Shown one piece after another: positions 17,102 through 27,116 of a stretch of 64,000 bases of DNA. Under the pieces are notes generated by a model that did no database searches, had not been told where the DNA came from, and saw nothing but the letters and a program-made list of their open reading frames with translations. The translations under genes and the position numbers were made by a program. This DNA comes from Roseovarius gahaiensis (lineage in GTDB: Bacteria; Pseudomonadota; Alphaproteobacteria; Rhodobacterales; Rhodobacteraceae). The DNA lies in NCBI RefSeq assembly GCF_011601345.1, contig NZ_JAAORB010000001.1, positions 124,001 to 188,000 of the forward strand. Direction: 5' to 3'. Position 1 is the stretch's first letter. Every line of letters starts with the position of its first letter.

Positions 17102-17237
17102 GTGAATGGATTCCCCCTCGGTGGTCCGGTTGATGCCTCTTTAGTGCATGGCGCGGGCCGGGGGAAGGGGGCGCGCAAGGATGCTTGACCCAAGCGGCGC
17201 TTTGGCATTGCTATGATGTGTCAGACAGGGAGACAAC

Positions 17238-18269
17238 ATGAACAGGTTAGACAATCCATGGCGGGGCACGGGCCTGCCGGATCAGGTTTTGCACGGCGCA
17301 CCGGCCCCAAGCCTCGACGCAGGGACCGTCGAAGGCCTCTTGGCGCGGTGTCCGGCGGCGGCGGAAACCCCGCTGGTCGAAGTGTCGGGTTTCGTCCCCC
17401 GTGTCTGGGCCAAGGATGAACGCGGCCGCATGGGGCTGGGCAGCTTCAAGGCGCTGGGTGCGGCTTATGTGATTGCGCATCAGGCCGCCGCGACCGGCAC
17501 GTCGGATATGGCGCGCGCACTGGCGGGCCGCACTTATGTGACTGCAAGCGCGGGCAATCACGGGCTGTCTGTGGCCGCAGGGGCGCAGATATTCGGGGCG
17601 CGGGCGGTTGTTTACCTGTCCGACACTGTGCCGGATGTGTTCGCGCAAAAGCTGCGCCACAAAGGGGCCGAGGTGGTGCGCGCGGGCCGCGATTACGAGG
17701 CCAGCATGCAGGCCGCGGCTGATACCGCGCATGAAAAGGGTTGGACGCTCTTGTCGGACAGTTCATGGCCCGGCTATTTCGATCTGCCGCATCGGTTGAT
17801 GGAGGGGTATCTGGCCATGGCCGCCGAGGCGACGCGGCAAATGCCCGAGCCGCCCACGCATATCCTATTGCAAGCCGGGGTTGGCGGGCTGGCAGGGGCC
17901 TGTGCGGCGTGGTTCCGCCATGTCTGGGGCGATGCCCCGCAAATCATCGTGGTTGAGCCCGAGGCCGCGCCAGCCTTGCTCGCTTCGATCAAGGCCGGAC
18001 ATGTGGTTGATACCGATGGCCCGGTGTCGAACATGGGGCGGCTGGATTGCAAAACGCCGTCTTTGATTGCGTTGAAAGGTCTGGCGCGTGATGCCGATGC
18101 CTTTGTCACCATCCGTGATGCGCAGGCCAGCGCGGTGCTGTCGCAATTGGCCGCACAGGGGCTGGCGACCACGGAATCGGGGGCGGCCGGGTTGGCGGCG
18201 CTGGGCGAGATGGATCTGCGCGCCGATGCGCGAGTTCTGTGCATTATCAGCGAAGAGGCCGAGGCATGA
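17238..18269 (+). CDS. PLP-dependent diaminopropionate ammonia-lyase-like enzyme
   Basis: A fold-type II pyridoxal-phosphate enzyme of 343 residues. The cofactor lysine lies in GLGSFKALGAAY (about residue 70), matching the AFKxLGG pattern of diaminopropionate ammonia-lyase. Other shared features are TASAGNHGLSVAAG, SDSSWPGYFDLPHRLMEGY, the glycine loop LLQAGVGGLAGA and VVEPEAAP. Characterised lyases of this type are near 400 residues, so this is a shorter version. It overlaps the following M24 peptidase gene by 4 nt (ATGA). Substrate could be 2,3-diaminopropionate or another hydroxy or amino-substituted amino acid; this is not certain. Confidence 0.82.
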   Translation: MNRLDNPWRGTGLPDQVLHGAPAPSLDAGTVEGLLARCPAAAETPLVEVSGFVPRVWAKDERGRMGLGSFKALGAAYVIAHQAAATGTSDMARALAGRTYVTASAGNHGLSVAAGAQIFGARAVVYLSDTVPDVFAQKLRHKGAEVVRAGRDYEASMQAAADTAHEKGWTLLSDSSWPGYFDLPHRLMEGYLAMAAEATRQMPEPPTHILLQAGVGGLAGACAAWFRHVWGDAPQIIVVEPEAAPALLASIKAGHVVDTDGPVSNMGRLDCKTPSLIALKGLARDADAFVTIRDAQASAVLSQLAAQGLATTESGAAGLAALGEMDLRADARVLCIISEEAEA

Positions 18270-19396
18270 TCCGGGGATTCCCGGTGGAAGAATATCGCGG
18301 TCGGCTGGCCCGTGCGCAAGCGGGTATGGCCAACGCGGGGTTGGGGGCGCTGCTGCTGACCACCGAGCCCGAGATACGCTATTTCACCGGCTTTCTGACG
18401 CGGTTCTGGGAAAGCCCAAGCCGCCCTTGGTTTCTGATTTTGCCGGCGGCGGGCGATCCGGTGGCGGTGATCCCGTCGATTGGGGCGGCCCTTATGGGCA
18501 CGACATGGATCAACGATATCCGCACATGGGCCGCGCCCGACCCGGAGGATGACGGGATAAGCCTTTTGTCCGAGGCGTTGCGCGAAACGGGCGGCCCTGT
18601 CGGGGTGCCATCGGGGCCGGAAAGCCACTTGCGCATGCCTTTGGCTGAATTCGAGCGGCTGAAACAGGCCAGTGGCCTGACATTTATGGATGATCGGGGC
18701 ATCGTGGCGCGGTGCCGTGCTGTGAAGTCAGAGGCCGAGATTGCGAAGATTGCAGAAAGTTGCGCGATTGCGGGCCGGGCGTTTGCCCGTGTCGGAGAGA
18801 TTGCCGCGCAGGGCGTGCCGCTGAGCCGGGTATTTCGTGATTTTCAGCGCTTGTTGCTGGAGGAAGGGGCCGATTGGGTGCCCTATCTGGCGGGCGGCGC
18901 TGGCCCGGACGGGTATGGCGACGTGATATCGCCCGCCACCGAGACGCCGCTGGCCAAGGGGGATATCCTGATGCTGGATACCGGCGCGGTATGGGATGGG
19001 TATTTCTGCGATTTTGACCGGAATTTCGCAATCGGCCGCGCCACCCCGTTGCAACGGGCTGCCCATGCCCGCCTGATCGAGGCGACACAGGCCGGGCTTG
19101 CCGCGGCGCGGCCCGGTGCACGGGCCTGCCAGGTTTGGCGGGCCATGGCCGATATCGTCGGCGGCACTGATGGCGCGGGGCGTTTGGGACACGGGTTGGG
19201 CATGCAACTGACCGAGGTGCTATCGCTGACCGTGAAGGACCTGACCGAGTTGCGGCCCGGCATGGTGATTACGCTGGAGCCTTGCATCGATACGGCACCG
19301 GGGCGGATCATGGTCCACGAGGAAAACATCGTGATCACCGAAGATGCGCCAAGCGCCCTATCGCCCTTGGCGGGGCCTGAATTGCCCGTGATCTAA
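18266..19396 (+). CDS. M24-family peptidase (Xaa-Pro / creatinase-type fold)
   Basis: A 376-residue protein with an N-terminal creatinase-like domain (to about residue 125, with YFTGFLTRFW) and a C-terminal pita-bread domain. The metal ligands of active M24 peptidases are all visible: Asp in LMLDTGAVWDGYFCDFDR (two), His in GHGLGMQ, Glu in ITLEPCI and Glu in MVHEENIV. It probably cleaves an amide or peptide bond in a small molecule. The start at 18266 overlaps the lyase stop (ATGA), so the two enzymes are made together and may act in sequence: hydrolysis, then deamination. Confidence 0.86.
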   Translation: MIRGFPVEEYRGRLARAQAGMANAGLGALLLTTEPEIRYFTGFLTRFWESPSRPWFLILPAAGDPVAVIPSIGAALMGTTWINDIRTWAAPDPEDDGISLLSEALRETGGPVGVPSGPESHLRMPLAEFERLKQASGLTFMDDRGIVARCRAVKSEAEIAKIAESCAIAGRAFARVGEIAAQGVPLSRVFRDFQRLLLEEGADWVPYLAGGAGPDGYGDVISPATETPLAKGDILMLDTGAVWDGYFCDFDRNFAIGRATPLQRAAHARLIEATQAGLAAARPGARACQVWRAMADIVGGTDGAGRLGHGLGMQLTEVLSLTVKDLTELRPGMVITLEPCIDTAPGRIMVHEENIVITEDAPSALSPLAGPELPVI

Positions 19397-19668
19397 CGTC
19401 CGGCACACGGTAGACTGACTGCAAAACGGGCGGACTGCATGTAAAATGGGCGGAATGAGGTGCCGGACTGCCGGTTGCCCAAAAAAAAGGCCGAGCACTA
19501 AGCTCGGCCATAGTCCAACAGGGAGGTATGAAAGTGATGCGCTAAGCAATCACTGTCATGACCGGGATTTAGGGATTGGTGTTGCGCCGATCAAGGGCAA
19601 TAATGCCGCAGTTGCAGCATGACCGATATGCGTTTTGTGCATGTCTAAATCAGAAGCTGCCCAAAAGA
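19397..19668 (-). other. gene-free spacer with a possible minus-strand small RNA or long 3' UTR
   Basis: Between the M24 gene and the LysR stop there is no open frame of substance. The minus-strand terminator at 19481-19509 lies 160 bp beyond the LysR stop. The minus strand between them includes a CCTCC-containing segment (ACCTCCCTG). This could be a long LysR 3' UTR or an independent small RNA ending at the terminator. The left part holds two near-identical AAAA(C/T)GGGCGGA units. Confidence 0.3.
19481..19509 (-). terminator. strong minus-strand rho-independent terminator
   Basis: GGCCGAGC / GCTCGGCC stem with a 5-base loop, followed on the minus strand by eight T. It lies 160 bp past the stop of the LysR gene, further than usual for that gene alone. 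Confidence 0.88.
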
Positions 19669-20574
19669 TCAGCTGTCTGATTGTTCTCTGCGCTTTTTGC
19701 GGTAGCTTAAAATCTGCTCTTGCACGAAATCCCGGAACGCCGCGATGCGCTTGGAGTGGCGCAGCTCCTCTGGATACGCCAGAAAGACCGGAACATCGAC
19801 CGAATGCACATCTGGCAGGACTTGCACAAGATTGGAGTATTCATGGGTCAGATAGTCCGGCAGCACCCCAATACCCAGATTGTGCAGAACCCCCTGCAAA
19901 ACGCCGAAATAATTGTTCACGGTCAGAAGCGACGGAATATCATGCGTCATCAATTCATTGATCAGCATGGCGCCGGCCCCAACCTGCGCCGAGCGTGGGT
20001 TTTGGCAAATCAGCCGATGACGATGCAGGTCTGCCGTGGTTGTGGGCATGCCGTGCTGCGCCACGTAATCAGATGACGCATACAGGCACATCGTCACGGT
20101 CATCAGGCGCTTGCGGATCAGATCGGCCTGGCTGGGTTCTTTCATACGGATGGCGACATCGGCTTCGCGCATGGGCAAGTCAAGCACGCGTTCTTCCAGC
20201 ATCAGGTCAATCTTGAGATCAGGGTAATTGGCGTAAAGCTGCGGCAGGCGCGGGGCCAGCCACAAGGTGCCAAAGCCGGTGGTCGTGGTGACGCGCAATT
20301 CGCCAAACACTTCTTCTTCGCTGTCGCGGATGCGCGCGGTGGCGGCATCCAACCGCTTGAGCATGGCACGGGTGGCATCGAACAACAATTCGCCCTGTTC
20401 TGTCAGAATCAGCCCACGCGCATGGCGGTGGAACAGGGTGGTATTCAATGATTCCTCAAGCGCGCGCACTTGCCGCGACACGGCCGATTGCGACAGGTGC
20501 AGTTGATCGCCCGCATGTGTCAGGCTGCCTGCGTCGGCCACAGCGTGAAAGATTCTGAGCTTATCCCAATCCAT
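19669..20574 (-). CDS. LysR-family transcriptional regulator, divergent from iorAB
   Basis: A 301-residue LysR regulator. The winged helix-turn-helix is at residues 2-60 (DWDKLRIFHAVADAGSLTHA, HLSQSAVSRQVRALEE), followed by an effector domain (ELRVTTTTGFGTLWLAPRLP). The start at 20574 gives the family opening MDWDKLRIFH; an in-frame ATG at 20682 would add an unconserved 36 residues. It faces the indolepyruvate oxidoreductase gene across 170 bp, so control of that gene is likely by position. Confidence 0.9.
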   Translation of the reverse strand: MDWDKLRIFHAVADAGSLTHAGDQLHLSQSAVSRQVRALEESLNTTLFHRHARGLILTEQGELLFDATRAMLKRLDAATARIRDSEEEVFGELRVTTTTGFGTLWLAPRLPQLYANYPDLKIDLMLEERVLDLPMREADVAIRMKEPSQADLIRKRLMTVTMCLYASSDYVAQHGMPTTTADLHRHRLICQNPRSAQVGAGAMLINELMTHDIPSLLTVNNYFGVLQGVLHNLGIGVLPDYLTHEYSNLVQVLPDVHSVDVPVFLAYPEELRHSKRIAAFRDFVQEQILSYRKKRREQSDS

Positions 20575-20744
20575 CGAAGCAACTTTCAATTTTCCTGTCC
20601 CGCTCTCACGCAATAGCAGAAAACCACTTTTACGCCACAGTGTTCCCTTGGAAGAATTATGAAATTTTACTTGGTAGGTCATAGATTGTGACCTAATAAT
20701 GCCCTATATTTGATCATATCCAACGCACCGAAAGGGGGCGCGCG

Positions 20745-23700
20745 ATGAGCAAACAGACAGTATCCCTGAGTGATCGTTTTGATCTGGAGAAATCGCCCGT
20801 GTTGTTGAACGGGACGCAGGCCTTGGTCCGGCTGATGTTGATGCAGGCCGCACGTGACAGGGCGGCGGGGCTGACCACTGCCGGTTATGTGACGGGCTAT
20901 CGCGGCTCACCTTTGGGGGCGGTCGACATGCAGATGATGCGTGCCGAAAAGCATCTCAAACAGGCTGATGTTCTGTTTCAGCCGGGCCTCAACGAAGATC
21001 TGGCGGCGACGGCCCTGTGGGGCACGCAGCAGGCCGAGTTGCGCGGTGAGGGGCGTTATGACGGTGTGTTTGGCCTGTGGTATGGCAAAGGTCCCGGCGT
21101 GGACCGCTCAGGCGATGTGATGCGGCATGCCAATATGGCGGGCAGCTCGCGGCATGGCGGCGTGCTGATGGCCATGGGTGATGACCATACCGGCGAATCC
21201 TCGACCGTGTGTCATCAATCCGATTGGGCGATGGTGGATGCCTATATGCCGGTTCTGTCGCCTGCGGGGGTGCAGGAAATTCTGGACTTTGGGCTTTATG
21301 GTTTTGCGCTGAGCCGCTTTGCCGGGGTCTGGGCCGGGCTAAAGACGATGAAAGACACGGTAGAAGTGACCAGCGTTGTCGATGGCCGCCCCGACCGGAT
21401 GCAGTTTGTCACGCCCGAGTTCGACATGCCCGAGGGCGGGCTGAATATCCGCCTGAACGACCACTGGATTCCGCAAGAGGCGCGGATGATCGACCACAAG
21501 AGGTTCGCCGCAGAAGCCTTTGCAAACGCGAATAAAATGGACAAGCGGGTGTGGGGTAAGCCGGGGGCCAAAATTGGGTTCGTCGCGGCGGGCAAGAACT
21601 GGTTGGATCTGGTTCACGCGCTGGACCTGTTGGGTATCGACGAGGAGGAGGCGCTGCGCCTTGGGCTGACCACCTACAAGATCGGCCAGACTTTCCCGAT
21701 GGATATGAAAGGCTTTCATGATTGGGCCGAGGGGCTGGAATTGATCGTGGTGGTCGAAGAAAAGCGCAAGCTGATCGAGGTGCAGATCAAAGAGGCGATT
21801 TTCGACAACCGGCGCGGGCGGCGTGTCTATGGTTGGTACAAGGGCGGTGCAGGCAGTATGCACTCCGAAGAGCTGTTCCCGACCCGTATGGCGCTGGATC
21901 CGGTGATGATTGCCGAAAAGATCGGCACCATCCTGATCGAGGAAGGGCGCGGCACAGATGGCGTGAAGGCCGGTCTTCAAGCCATTGAACAGGATAAGAA
22001 ATCCGACAATGCCGAAGAGATTGCCGCGCGCTTGCCCTACTTTTGCGCAGGCTGCCCGCATAATACCTCAACCAAGGTGCCCGAGGGCAGCCGCGCCTAT
22101 GCGGGCATCGGCTGTCATATCATGTCGCTTTGGATGGATCGTGAGACCAGCGGCTACACCCATATGGGCGGTGAAGGCGCAAACTGGATCGGCGAAGCGC
22201 CATTTTCGACGCGCGACCATGTGTTCCAGAACATCGGCGACGGCACCTATAACCATTCGGGCCTTTTGGCGATCCGGGCGGCCGTGGCGGCGGGCACCAA
22301 TATCACCTACAAGATCCTCTATAACGATGCGGTCGCAATGACCGGCGGGCAGGGCAACGAGGGGGATCTGACCCCGGATCGGATTGTGCGCGAACTGCAG
22401 GCGGCGGGCGTGCAAGAGATTGCCGTTGTCTATGACGCCAAGGAAGAGCCCGAGCGCGCGGATTTCCCGACGGATATCGCGTGGCATGAGCGTGCAGAGC
22501 TGCCAAAAATTCAGGATAAAATGCGTGAAATCAAAGGCGTGTCGGCAATTGTTTACGTGCAGACCTGCGCCGCCGAAAAGCGCCGACGCCGCAAGCGGGG
22601 CAGCTTTCCCGATCCTGACAAGCGGGTGTTCATCAACACCGATGTCTGCGAGGGCTGTGGCGATTGCGGGGTGCAGTCGAACTGCGTGGCGGTGGTGCCA
22701 GAAGAAACCGAACTGGGCCGCAAACGCGCGATTGATCAATCGGCCTGCAACAAGGATTTCAGTTGTCTGAAAGGCTTCTGCCCGTCCTTTGTGACGCTGG
22801 AGGGGGCACAAGTTCGTAAAGAACCAGCCAAGGCGTTCGACCTGCCTGATCTGCCATTGCCGAAAGTGCCTCAGATTGACGGCACCCATAACGTGGTCAT
22901 CACCGGCGTGGGCGGCACAGGCGTTGTGACCATCGGCGCCATCATGGCGCAGGCGGCGCAGTTGGACGGCAAGGGCGCGGGCATGATGGAAATGGCCGGC
23001 TTGGCCCAAAAGGGCGGTGCGGTGCATATCCATTGCCGGATTGCCAACAGCCCCGCCGATATCAGCGCGATCCGCGTGGCCTTGGGCGAGGCGGATGCCC
23101 TGATCGGCGGCGATCTGGTGGTCAGCGCCGGGGCTAAAACGTTGGGCCTGACCCGCACGGGCCGCACAGGCGCGGTGGTCAACAGCCACGAGATCATCAC
23201 CGGCGAGTTTACCCGCAACACCGAGTTTCGCCTGCCAACCGACCAGCTGAAGCTGTCGCTTGAGGCGCGGTTGCAAGACAAGGTGCAGATGTTCGACGCG
23301 CATGAGTTGGCCAAAATCACGCTTGGCGATTCGATATATTCGAACATGATCGTGTTTGGCGCGGCGTGGCAGCGTGGGCTTGTCCCGCTGTCGCTGGAAG
23401 CCATTCGCGAGGCGATCACGCTGAACGGGGCCGCGGTTGAGCGTAATCTACGTGCCTTTGATGTTGGCCGGTGGGCCGCTGAACGGCCCCAAGAGGCCGC
23501 CGATATGCTGGCCCCCAATGTGGTGCAAAAGCCAAAGTCGCTTGACGAAAAAATAGCCTTCCGTGCCGATCATCTGGTGGCTTATCAGGGTAAGCGACTG
23601 GCCAAACGTTACCGCAAGATGCTGGATGCGATCACGGACCCGGCTGTCAAAGAGGCGGTTGCCAAGGGCTATCACAAACTATTGGCCTACAAGGACGAAT

Positions 23701-24164
23701 ACGAGGTTGCGCGGCTGCTGCTGTCGACCCGCGACAAGGCCCGTGCGGAGTTTGATGGCGATTTCGCTATGACCTTCCACCTTGCGCCGCCTTTGCTGGC
23801 CAAGACAGGCGCGGACGGGCGGCCCCAGAAGCGTGAGTTTGGGCCATGGCTGGAGCGGCCCTTGCGCTTGATGTCAAAGCTCAAACGCCTGCGCGGCACA
23901 CCGCTGGACCCGTTTGGATATACCGCCGAGCGCAAGATGGAGCGCGCGCTGATCACGCAATACGAGCGTGACATGGCCGAGGTTTTGCCAAAACTCGATG
24001 ACGCCACGCGCGAGGCGATTGTCGCCTTGGCAGAGCTGCCCCTGCAGATCCGCGGGTTTGGCCCGGTCAAGCAGGCGAATGAGGCAAAGGCCGCCAAACG
24101 GCGCGAGGAATTGTTGACCGTGATCCGGCAAGGTGGCGCCCCGATGGCGCAGGCGGCGGAATAA
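20745..24164 (+). CDS. indolepyruvate:ferredoxin oxidoreductase, fused alpha-beta form
   Basis: A 1139-residue thiamine-diphosphate enzyme that oxidatively decarboxylates aryl- or branched 2-oxo acids to acyl-CoA with reduction of ferredoxin. It fuses IorA and IorB. The N-terminal part has TAGYVTGYRGSPLGAVDMQM; the central thiamine domain has CAGCPHNTSTK and AIGCH-type GIGCHIMSLWMD, with NEGDLTP; a ferredoxin-like cysteine cluster follows (VCEGCGDCGVQSNC, then CNKDFSCLKGFCP); the gamma domain begins at VVITGVGGTGVVTIGAIMAQ. Stand-alone single genes like this are usual in proteobacteria. A divergent LysR gene lies upstream. Confidence 0.94.
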   Translation: MSKQTVSLSDRFDLEKSPVLLNGTQALVRLMLMQAARDRAAGLTTAGYVTGYRGSPLGAVDMQMMRAEKHLKQADVLFQPGLNEDLAATALWGTQQAELRGEGRYDGVFGLWYGKGPGVDRSGDVMRHANMAGSSRHGGVLMAMGDDHTGESSTVCHQSDWAMVDAYMPVLSPAGVQEILDFGLYGFALSRFAGVWAGLKTMKDTVEVTSVVDGRPDRMQFVTPEFDMPEGGLNIRLNDHWIPQEARMIDHKRFAAEAFANANKMDKRVWGKPGAKIGFVAAGKNWLDLVHALDLLGIDEEEALRLGLTTYKIGQTFPMDMKGFHDWAEGLELIVVVEEKRKLIEVQIKEAIFDNRRGRRVYGWYKGGAGSMHSEELFPTRMALDPVMIAEKIGTILIEEGRGTDGVKAGLQAIEQDKKSDNAEEIAARLPYFCAGCPHNTSTKVPEGSRAYAGIGCHIMSLWMDRETSGYTHMGGEGANWIGEAPFSTRDHVFQNIGDGTYNHSGLLAIRAAVAAGTNITYKILYNDAVAMTGGQGNEGDLTPDRIVRELQAAGVQEIAVVYDAKEEPERADFPTDIAWHERAELPKIQDKMREIKGVSAIVYVQTCAAEKRRRRKRGSFPDPDKRVFINTDVCEGCGDCGVQSNCVAVVPEETELGRKRAIDQSACNKDFSCLKGFCPSFVTLEGAQVRKEPAKAFDLPDLPLPKVPQIDGTHNVVITGVGGTGVVTIGAIMAQAAQLDGKGAGMMEMAGLAQKGGAVHIHCRIANSPADISAIRVALGEADALIGGDLVVSAGAKTLGLTRTGRTGAVVNSHEIITGEFTRNTEFRLPTDQLKLSLEARLQDKVQMFDAHELAKITLGDSIYSNMIVFGAAWQRGLVPLSLEAIREAITLNGAAVERNLRAFDVGRWAAERPQEAADMLAPNVVQKPKSLDEKIAFRADHLVAYQGKRLAKRYRKMLDAITDPAVKEAVAKGYHKLLAYKDEYEVARLLLSTRDKARAEFDGDFAMTFHLAPPLLAKTGADGRPQKREFGPWLERPLRLMSKLKRLRGTPLDPFGYTAERKMERALITQYERDMAEVLPKLDDATREAIVALAELPLQIRGFGPVKQANEAKAAKRREELLTVIRQGGAPMAQAAE

Positions 24165-24254
24165 ACGTCATGCAAATGTCGTGAAACTGTAACGATATCT
24201 GGTCACCCCTGTCTTGAAGTGCCACCTAGCGCCTCGAATCAGACAGGACTGACC

Positions 24255-25118
24255 ATGCGTCAAGACAGACAAATCGCTCGTGATATCAGCTATGCCCACT
24301 CGGCCCGGTCCAAGGGTGGCCGGGCTATGATCCGCACGATGGAAAACCTGACGGGCCGGATCGGCCTGATCAAGCGCGCGCGCGGTTACGAGCAGGAAAT
24401 CGCGCAGGGGCGCGACTTTTGGCAGGTGATGGTCGAGCGGTATGGCCTGACGCTGGACGTTGTGGGCGGGTCGTTGGATAGCATCCCGCGTGACGGGCCG
24501 TTGATCCTGATTGCCAACCATCCCTATGGCATACTGGATGGGCTGATGATGGGCCACATCCTAAGCCAGACACGCGGGGATTTCCGCATTCTTGCGCATC
24601 ATGTGTTTCGCAAGGCCGAAGATGTCAGCCGGATTATTTTACCGATCAGTTTTGACGACACCAAAGAGGCTGTGAAACTCAACCTCGACACCCGCAAACG
24701 CGCGCTGGAGTATCTGGGGCAGGGCGGGGCCATCGGCATCTTTCCCGGCGGCACGGTCAGCACGGCGGCGAAACCCTTTGCGCAGCCGATGGATCCGGGC
24801 TGGCGCGGATTTACCGCGCGGATGGTAGCCAAATCTAACGCCACGGTGGTGCCGGTGTATTTCGACGGGCACACCAGCCGTCTGTTTCAAGTGGCCAGCC
24901 ATCTGCATTACACGTTGCGCATGGGGCTTTTGATCAAAGAGTTCCGCAAGCGTGTCGACACGTCGGTGAGGGTGGTTGTTGGCAACCCTATCGGTCGTGA
25001 TGCGCTTGGCGCACACGCCGGTGACAGTAAATCCCTTATGGCGTTTTTGCGACACAAGACGTATGAGCTTGCCCCAAGGCCGGTTGATCCAATGGCAGTC
25101 GGCTTCGAGTACGAATAG
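24255..25118 (+). CDS. lysophospholipid acyltransferase (PlsC-like) family protein
   Basis: A 287-residue acyltransferase. The catalytic NHX4D motif appears as NHPYGILDG (about residues 91-99) and the second conserved block as GIFPGGTVS with the expected glycines. A likely amphipathic membrane-association region is near [12 protein letters not shown]. Members acylate lysophospholipids or ornithine lipids. The start at 24255 follows an AGGACT site. It lies 90 bp after the indolepyruvate oxidoreductase gene and 22 bp before murI. The precise acceptor is unknown; OlsA-type function is one possibility. Confidence 0.83.
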   Translation: MRQDRQIARDISYAHSARSKGGRAMIRTMENLTGRIGLIKRARGYEQEIAQGRDFWQVMVERYGLTLDVVGGSLDSIPRDGPLILIANHPYGILDGLMMGHILSQTRGDFRILAHHVFRKAEDVSRIILPISFDDTKEAVKLNLDTRKRALEYLGQGGAIGIFPGGTVSTAAKPFAQPMDPGWRGFTARMVAKSNATVVPVYFDGHTSRLFQVASHLHYTLRMGLLIKEFRKRVDTSVRVVVGNPIGRDALGAHAGDSKSLMAFLRHKTYELAPRPVDPMAVGFEYE

Positions 25119-25140
25119 CGGCGCAGGGGCGCGGATCATC

Positions 25141-25953
25141 ATGGCGGTGGGAATTTTCGACAGCGGGCTTGGCGGGCTGACGGTGCTGGACGCGGTGCAA
25201 AAACGCCTGCCCGACGTGCCGTTTGTGTATTACGGGGATAATGCCCACGCGCCGTACGGCGTGCGTGACGCCGATGATGTTTATGATCTTACAACCAAGG
25301 CCGTTGAACGGTTGTGGGATGCGGGCTGTGATCTGGTGATCTTGGCCTGCAACACCGCCAGCGCCGCCGCTTTGCGCCGGATGCAGGAATCGTGGGTGCC
25401 GCGTGACAAACGGGTGTTGGGCGTTTTCGTGCCCTTGATCGAGGCGCTGACCGAACGGCAATGGGGCGACAACTCGCCCCCGCGCGAGGTGGCGGTCAAG
25501 CATGTCGCATTGTTTGCCACGCCGGCCACGGTCAGCAGTCGGGCGTTTCAGCGCGAACTGGCGTTTCGCGCCATCGGTGTGGATGTCGAGGCGCAGGCCT
25601 GCGGCGGTGTTGTCGACGCCATCGAAGAGGGCGACATGATTCTAGCCGAGGCGCTGGTGCGATCCCATGTCGATGCGCTGCGGCGCAAAATGCCCAAGCC
25701 CGAGGCGGCCATTCTGGGCTGCACCCATTATCCTTTAATGCAAGACGTGTTTCAGGACGCCCTTGGCGAAGATGTGCAAGTGTATAGTCAGGCCAATCTG
25801 GTGGCCGAAAGCCTTGCCGATTACCTGACACGCCATCCGAACATGATAGGCGACGGGACAGGGCCGGGTTTTCTGACCACGGGCGATCCCAAGCGCGTGT
25901 CCAGCCGTGCCACGCAGTTCCTGCGCCGCGAGATAAGCTTTACCGCCGCCTGA
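25141..25953 (+). CDS. murI: glutamate racemase
   Basis: Interconverts L- and D-glutamate to supply D-Glu for peptidoglycan. The 270 residues fit the family. The opening [16 protein letters not shown] and the two catalytic cysteines in [10 protein letters not shown] and ILGCTHYPL are seen, with [11 protein letters not shown] for substrate binding. The start at 25141 gives the conserved N-terminus; an earlier in-frame ATG lies inside the acyltransferase gene. Only 22 bp separate it from the acyltransferase, so co-transcription is likely. Confidence 0.95.
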   Translation: MAVGIFDSGLGGLTVLDAVQKRLPDVPFVYYGDNAHAPYGVRDADDVYDLTTKAVERLWDAGCDLVILACNTASAAALRRMQESWVPRDKRVLGVFVPLIEALTERQWGDNSPPREVAVKHVALFATPATVSSRAFQRELAFRAIGVDVEAQACGGVVDAIEEGDMILAEALVRSHVDALRRKMPKPEAAILGCTHYPLMQDVFQDALGEDVQVYSQANLVAESLADYLTRHPNMIGDGTGPGFLTTGDPKRVSSRATQFLRREISFTAA

Positions 25954-26069
25954 TCGTCGCGTGCCGCGGTTTCTACGCTGGCGACGCGGTGTTGGCGGGG
26001 ATCGCGCCTGCCCTTGGCTTTCGGATGTGCAGCATGTAGGCAAATGCCGATAAAGATCGGGGCGTTGCT

Positions 26070-27098
26070 ATGACTCATAAAATCGCGATTCTGGGGGCCA
26101 GCGGGTATACTGGGGCGGAACTTGTTCGGCTGATTGCCACCCATCCGCAGATGGAGATTGCCGCGCTTGGGGCGAACTCCAAGGCGGGACAGCGCATGGC
26201 GCAGGTGTTCCCGCATTTGCGGCATCTGCACCTGCCCGATCTGGTGACCATCGACCAGATTGATTTTGCGGAGATCGACCTGTGCTTTTGCGCTTTGCCG
26301 CACAAGACCAGCCAAGAGGTCATCAGCGCCTTGCCGCGTTATCTGAAGATCGTGGACCTAAGCGCCGATTTCCGGCTGCGCGACCCGGCCGCCTATGAGA
26401 CGTGGTATGGCAACCCCCATGCGGCGGTCGAATTGCAAAAAGAGGCGGTCTATGGCCTGACCGAGTTCTACCGCGATCAGATTCGTGAGGCGAGGTTGGT
26501 GGCCGGGACGGGCTGTAACGCCGCGACGGGGCAATATCTGTTGCGCCCGCTGATCGCCGCCGGGGTGATTGACCTTGAGGATATCATCCTTGATCTGAAA
26601 TGCGGCGTCTCGGGGGCGGGACGGTCTTTGAAGGAAAACCTACTGCACGCCGAGCTGTCCGAGGGCTATCATGCCTATGCAGTCGGCGGTCCGCATCGCC
26701 ATCTGGGCGAGTTCGATCAGGAATTCAGTGCGATTGCCGGGCGTGATGTGCATATCCAGTTTACCCCGCATCTGGTGCCCGCGAACCGGGGCATTCTGGC
26801 CACGGGCTACGTCAAAGGTGAGGCGCAAGCCATTCATGCCGCACTGGCCGCGCAATATGACAAAGAGCCGTTCATCGAACTGTTGCCGATGGGCGAAACA
26901 CCCAGCACCCGCCATGTGCGTGGTAGCAACTACTGCCATATCGGGGTGGTGGCCGACCGTCAGCCCGGTAAGGCTATTGTCATCGCTGCGTTGGATAACC
27001 TGACAAAAGGTAGCAGCGGGCAGGCATTGCAGAACGCCAATTTAATGTTAAATATTCAAGAAACCGAAGGTCTTTTGATGGCCCCGGTATTCCCGTGA
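26070..27098 (+). CDS. argC: N-acetyl-gamma-glutamyl-phosphate reductase
   Basis: Third step of arginine synthesis: NADPH-dependent reduction of N-acetylglutamyl phosphate. 342 residues, type 1 form. The Rossmann start [20 protein letters not shown], the catalytic cysteine in [15 protein letters not shown], and the [16 protein letters not shown] and [15 protein letters not shown] regions are all as expected. It is a lone arginine gene, followed 18 bp later by ccmE, an unrelated gene with which it may share a transcript. Confidence 0.97.
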   Translation: MTHKIAILGASGYTGAELVRLIATHPQMEIAALGANSKAGQRMAQVFPHLRHLHLPDLVTIDQIDFAEIDLCFCALPHKTSQEVISALPRYLKIVDLSADFRLRDPAAYETWYGNPHAAVELQKEAVYGLTEFYRDQIREARLVAGTGCNAATGQYLLRPLIAAGVIDLEDIILDLKCGVSGAGRSLKENLLHAELSEGYHAYAVGGPHRHLGEFDQEFSAIAGRDVHIQFTPHLVPANRGILATGYVKGEAQAIHAALAAQYDKEPFIELLPMGETPSTRHVRGSNYCHIGVVADRQPGKAIVIAALDNLTKGSSGQALQNANLMLNIQETEGLLMAPVFP

Positions 27099-27116
27099 CC
27101 TGATCGGAGCAAGGCC

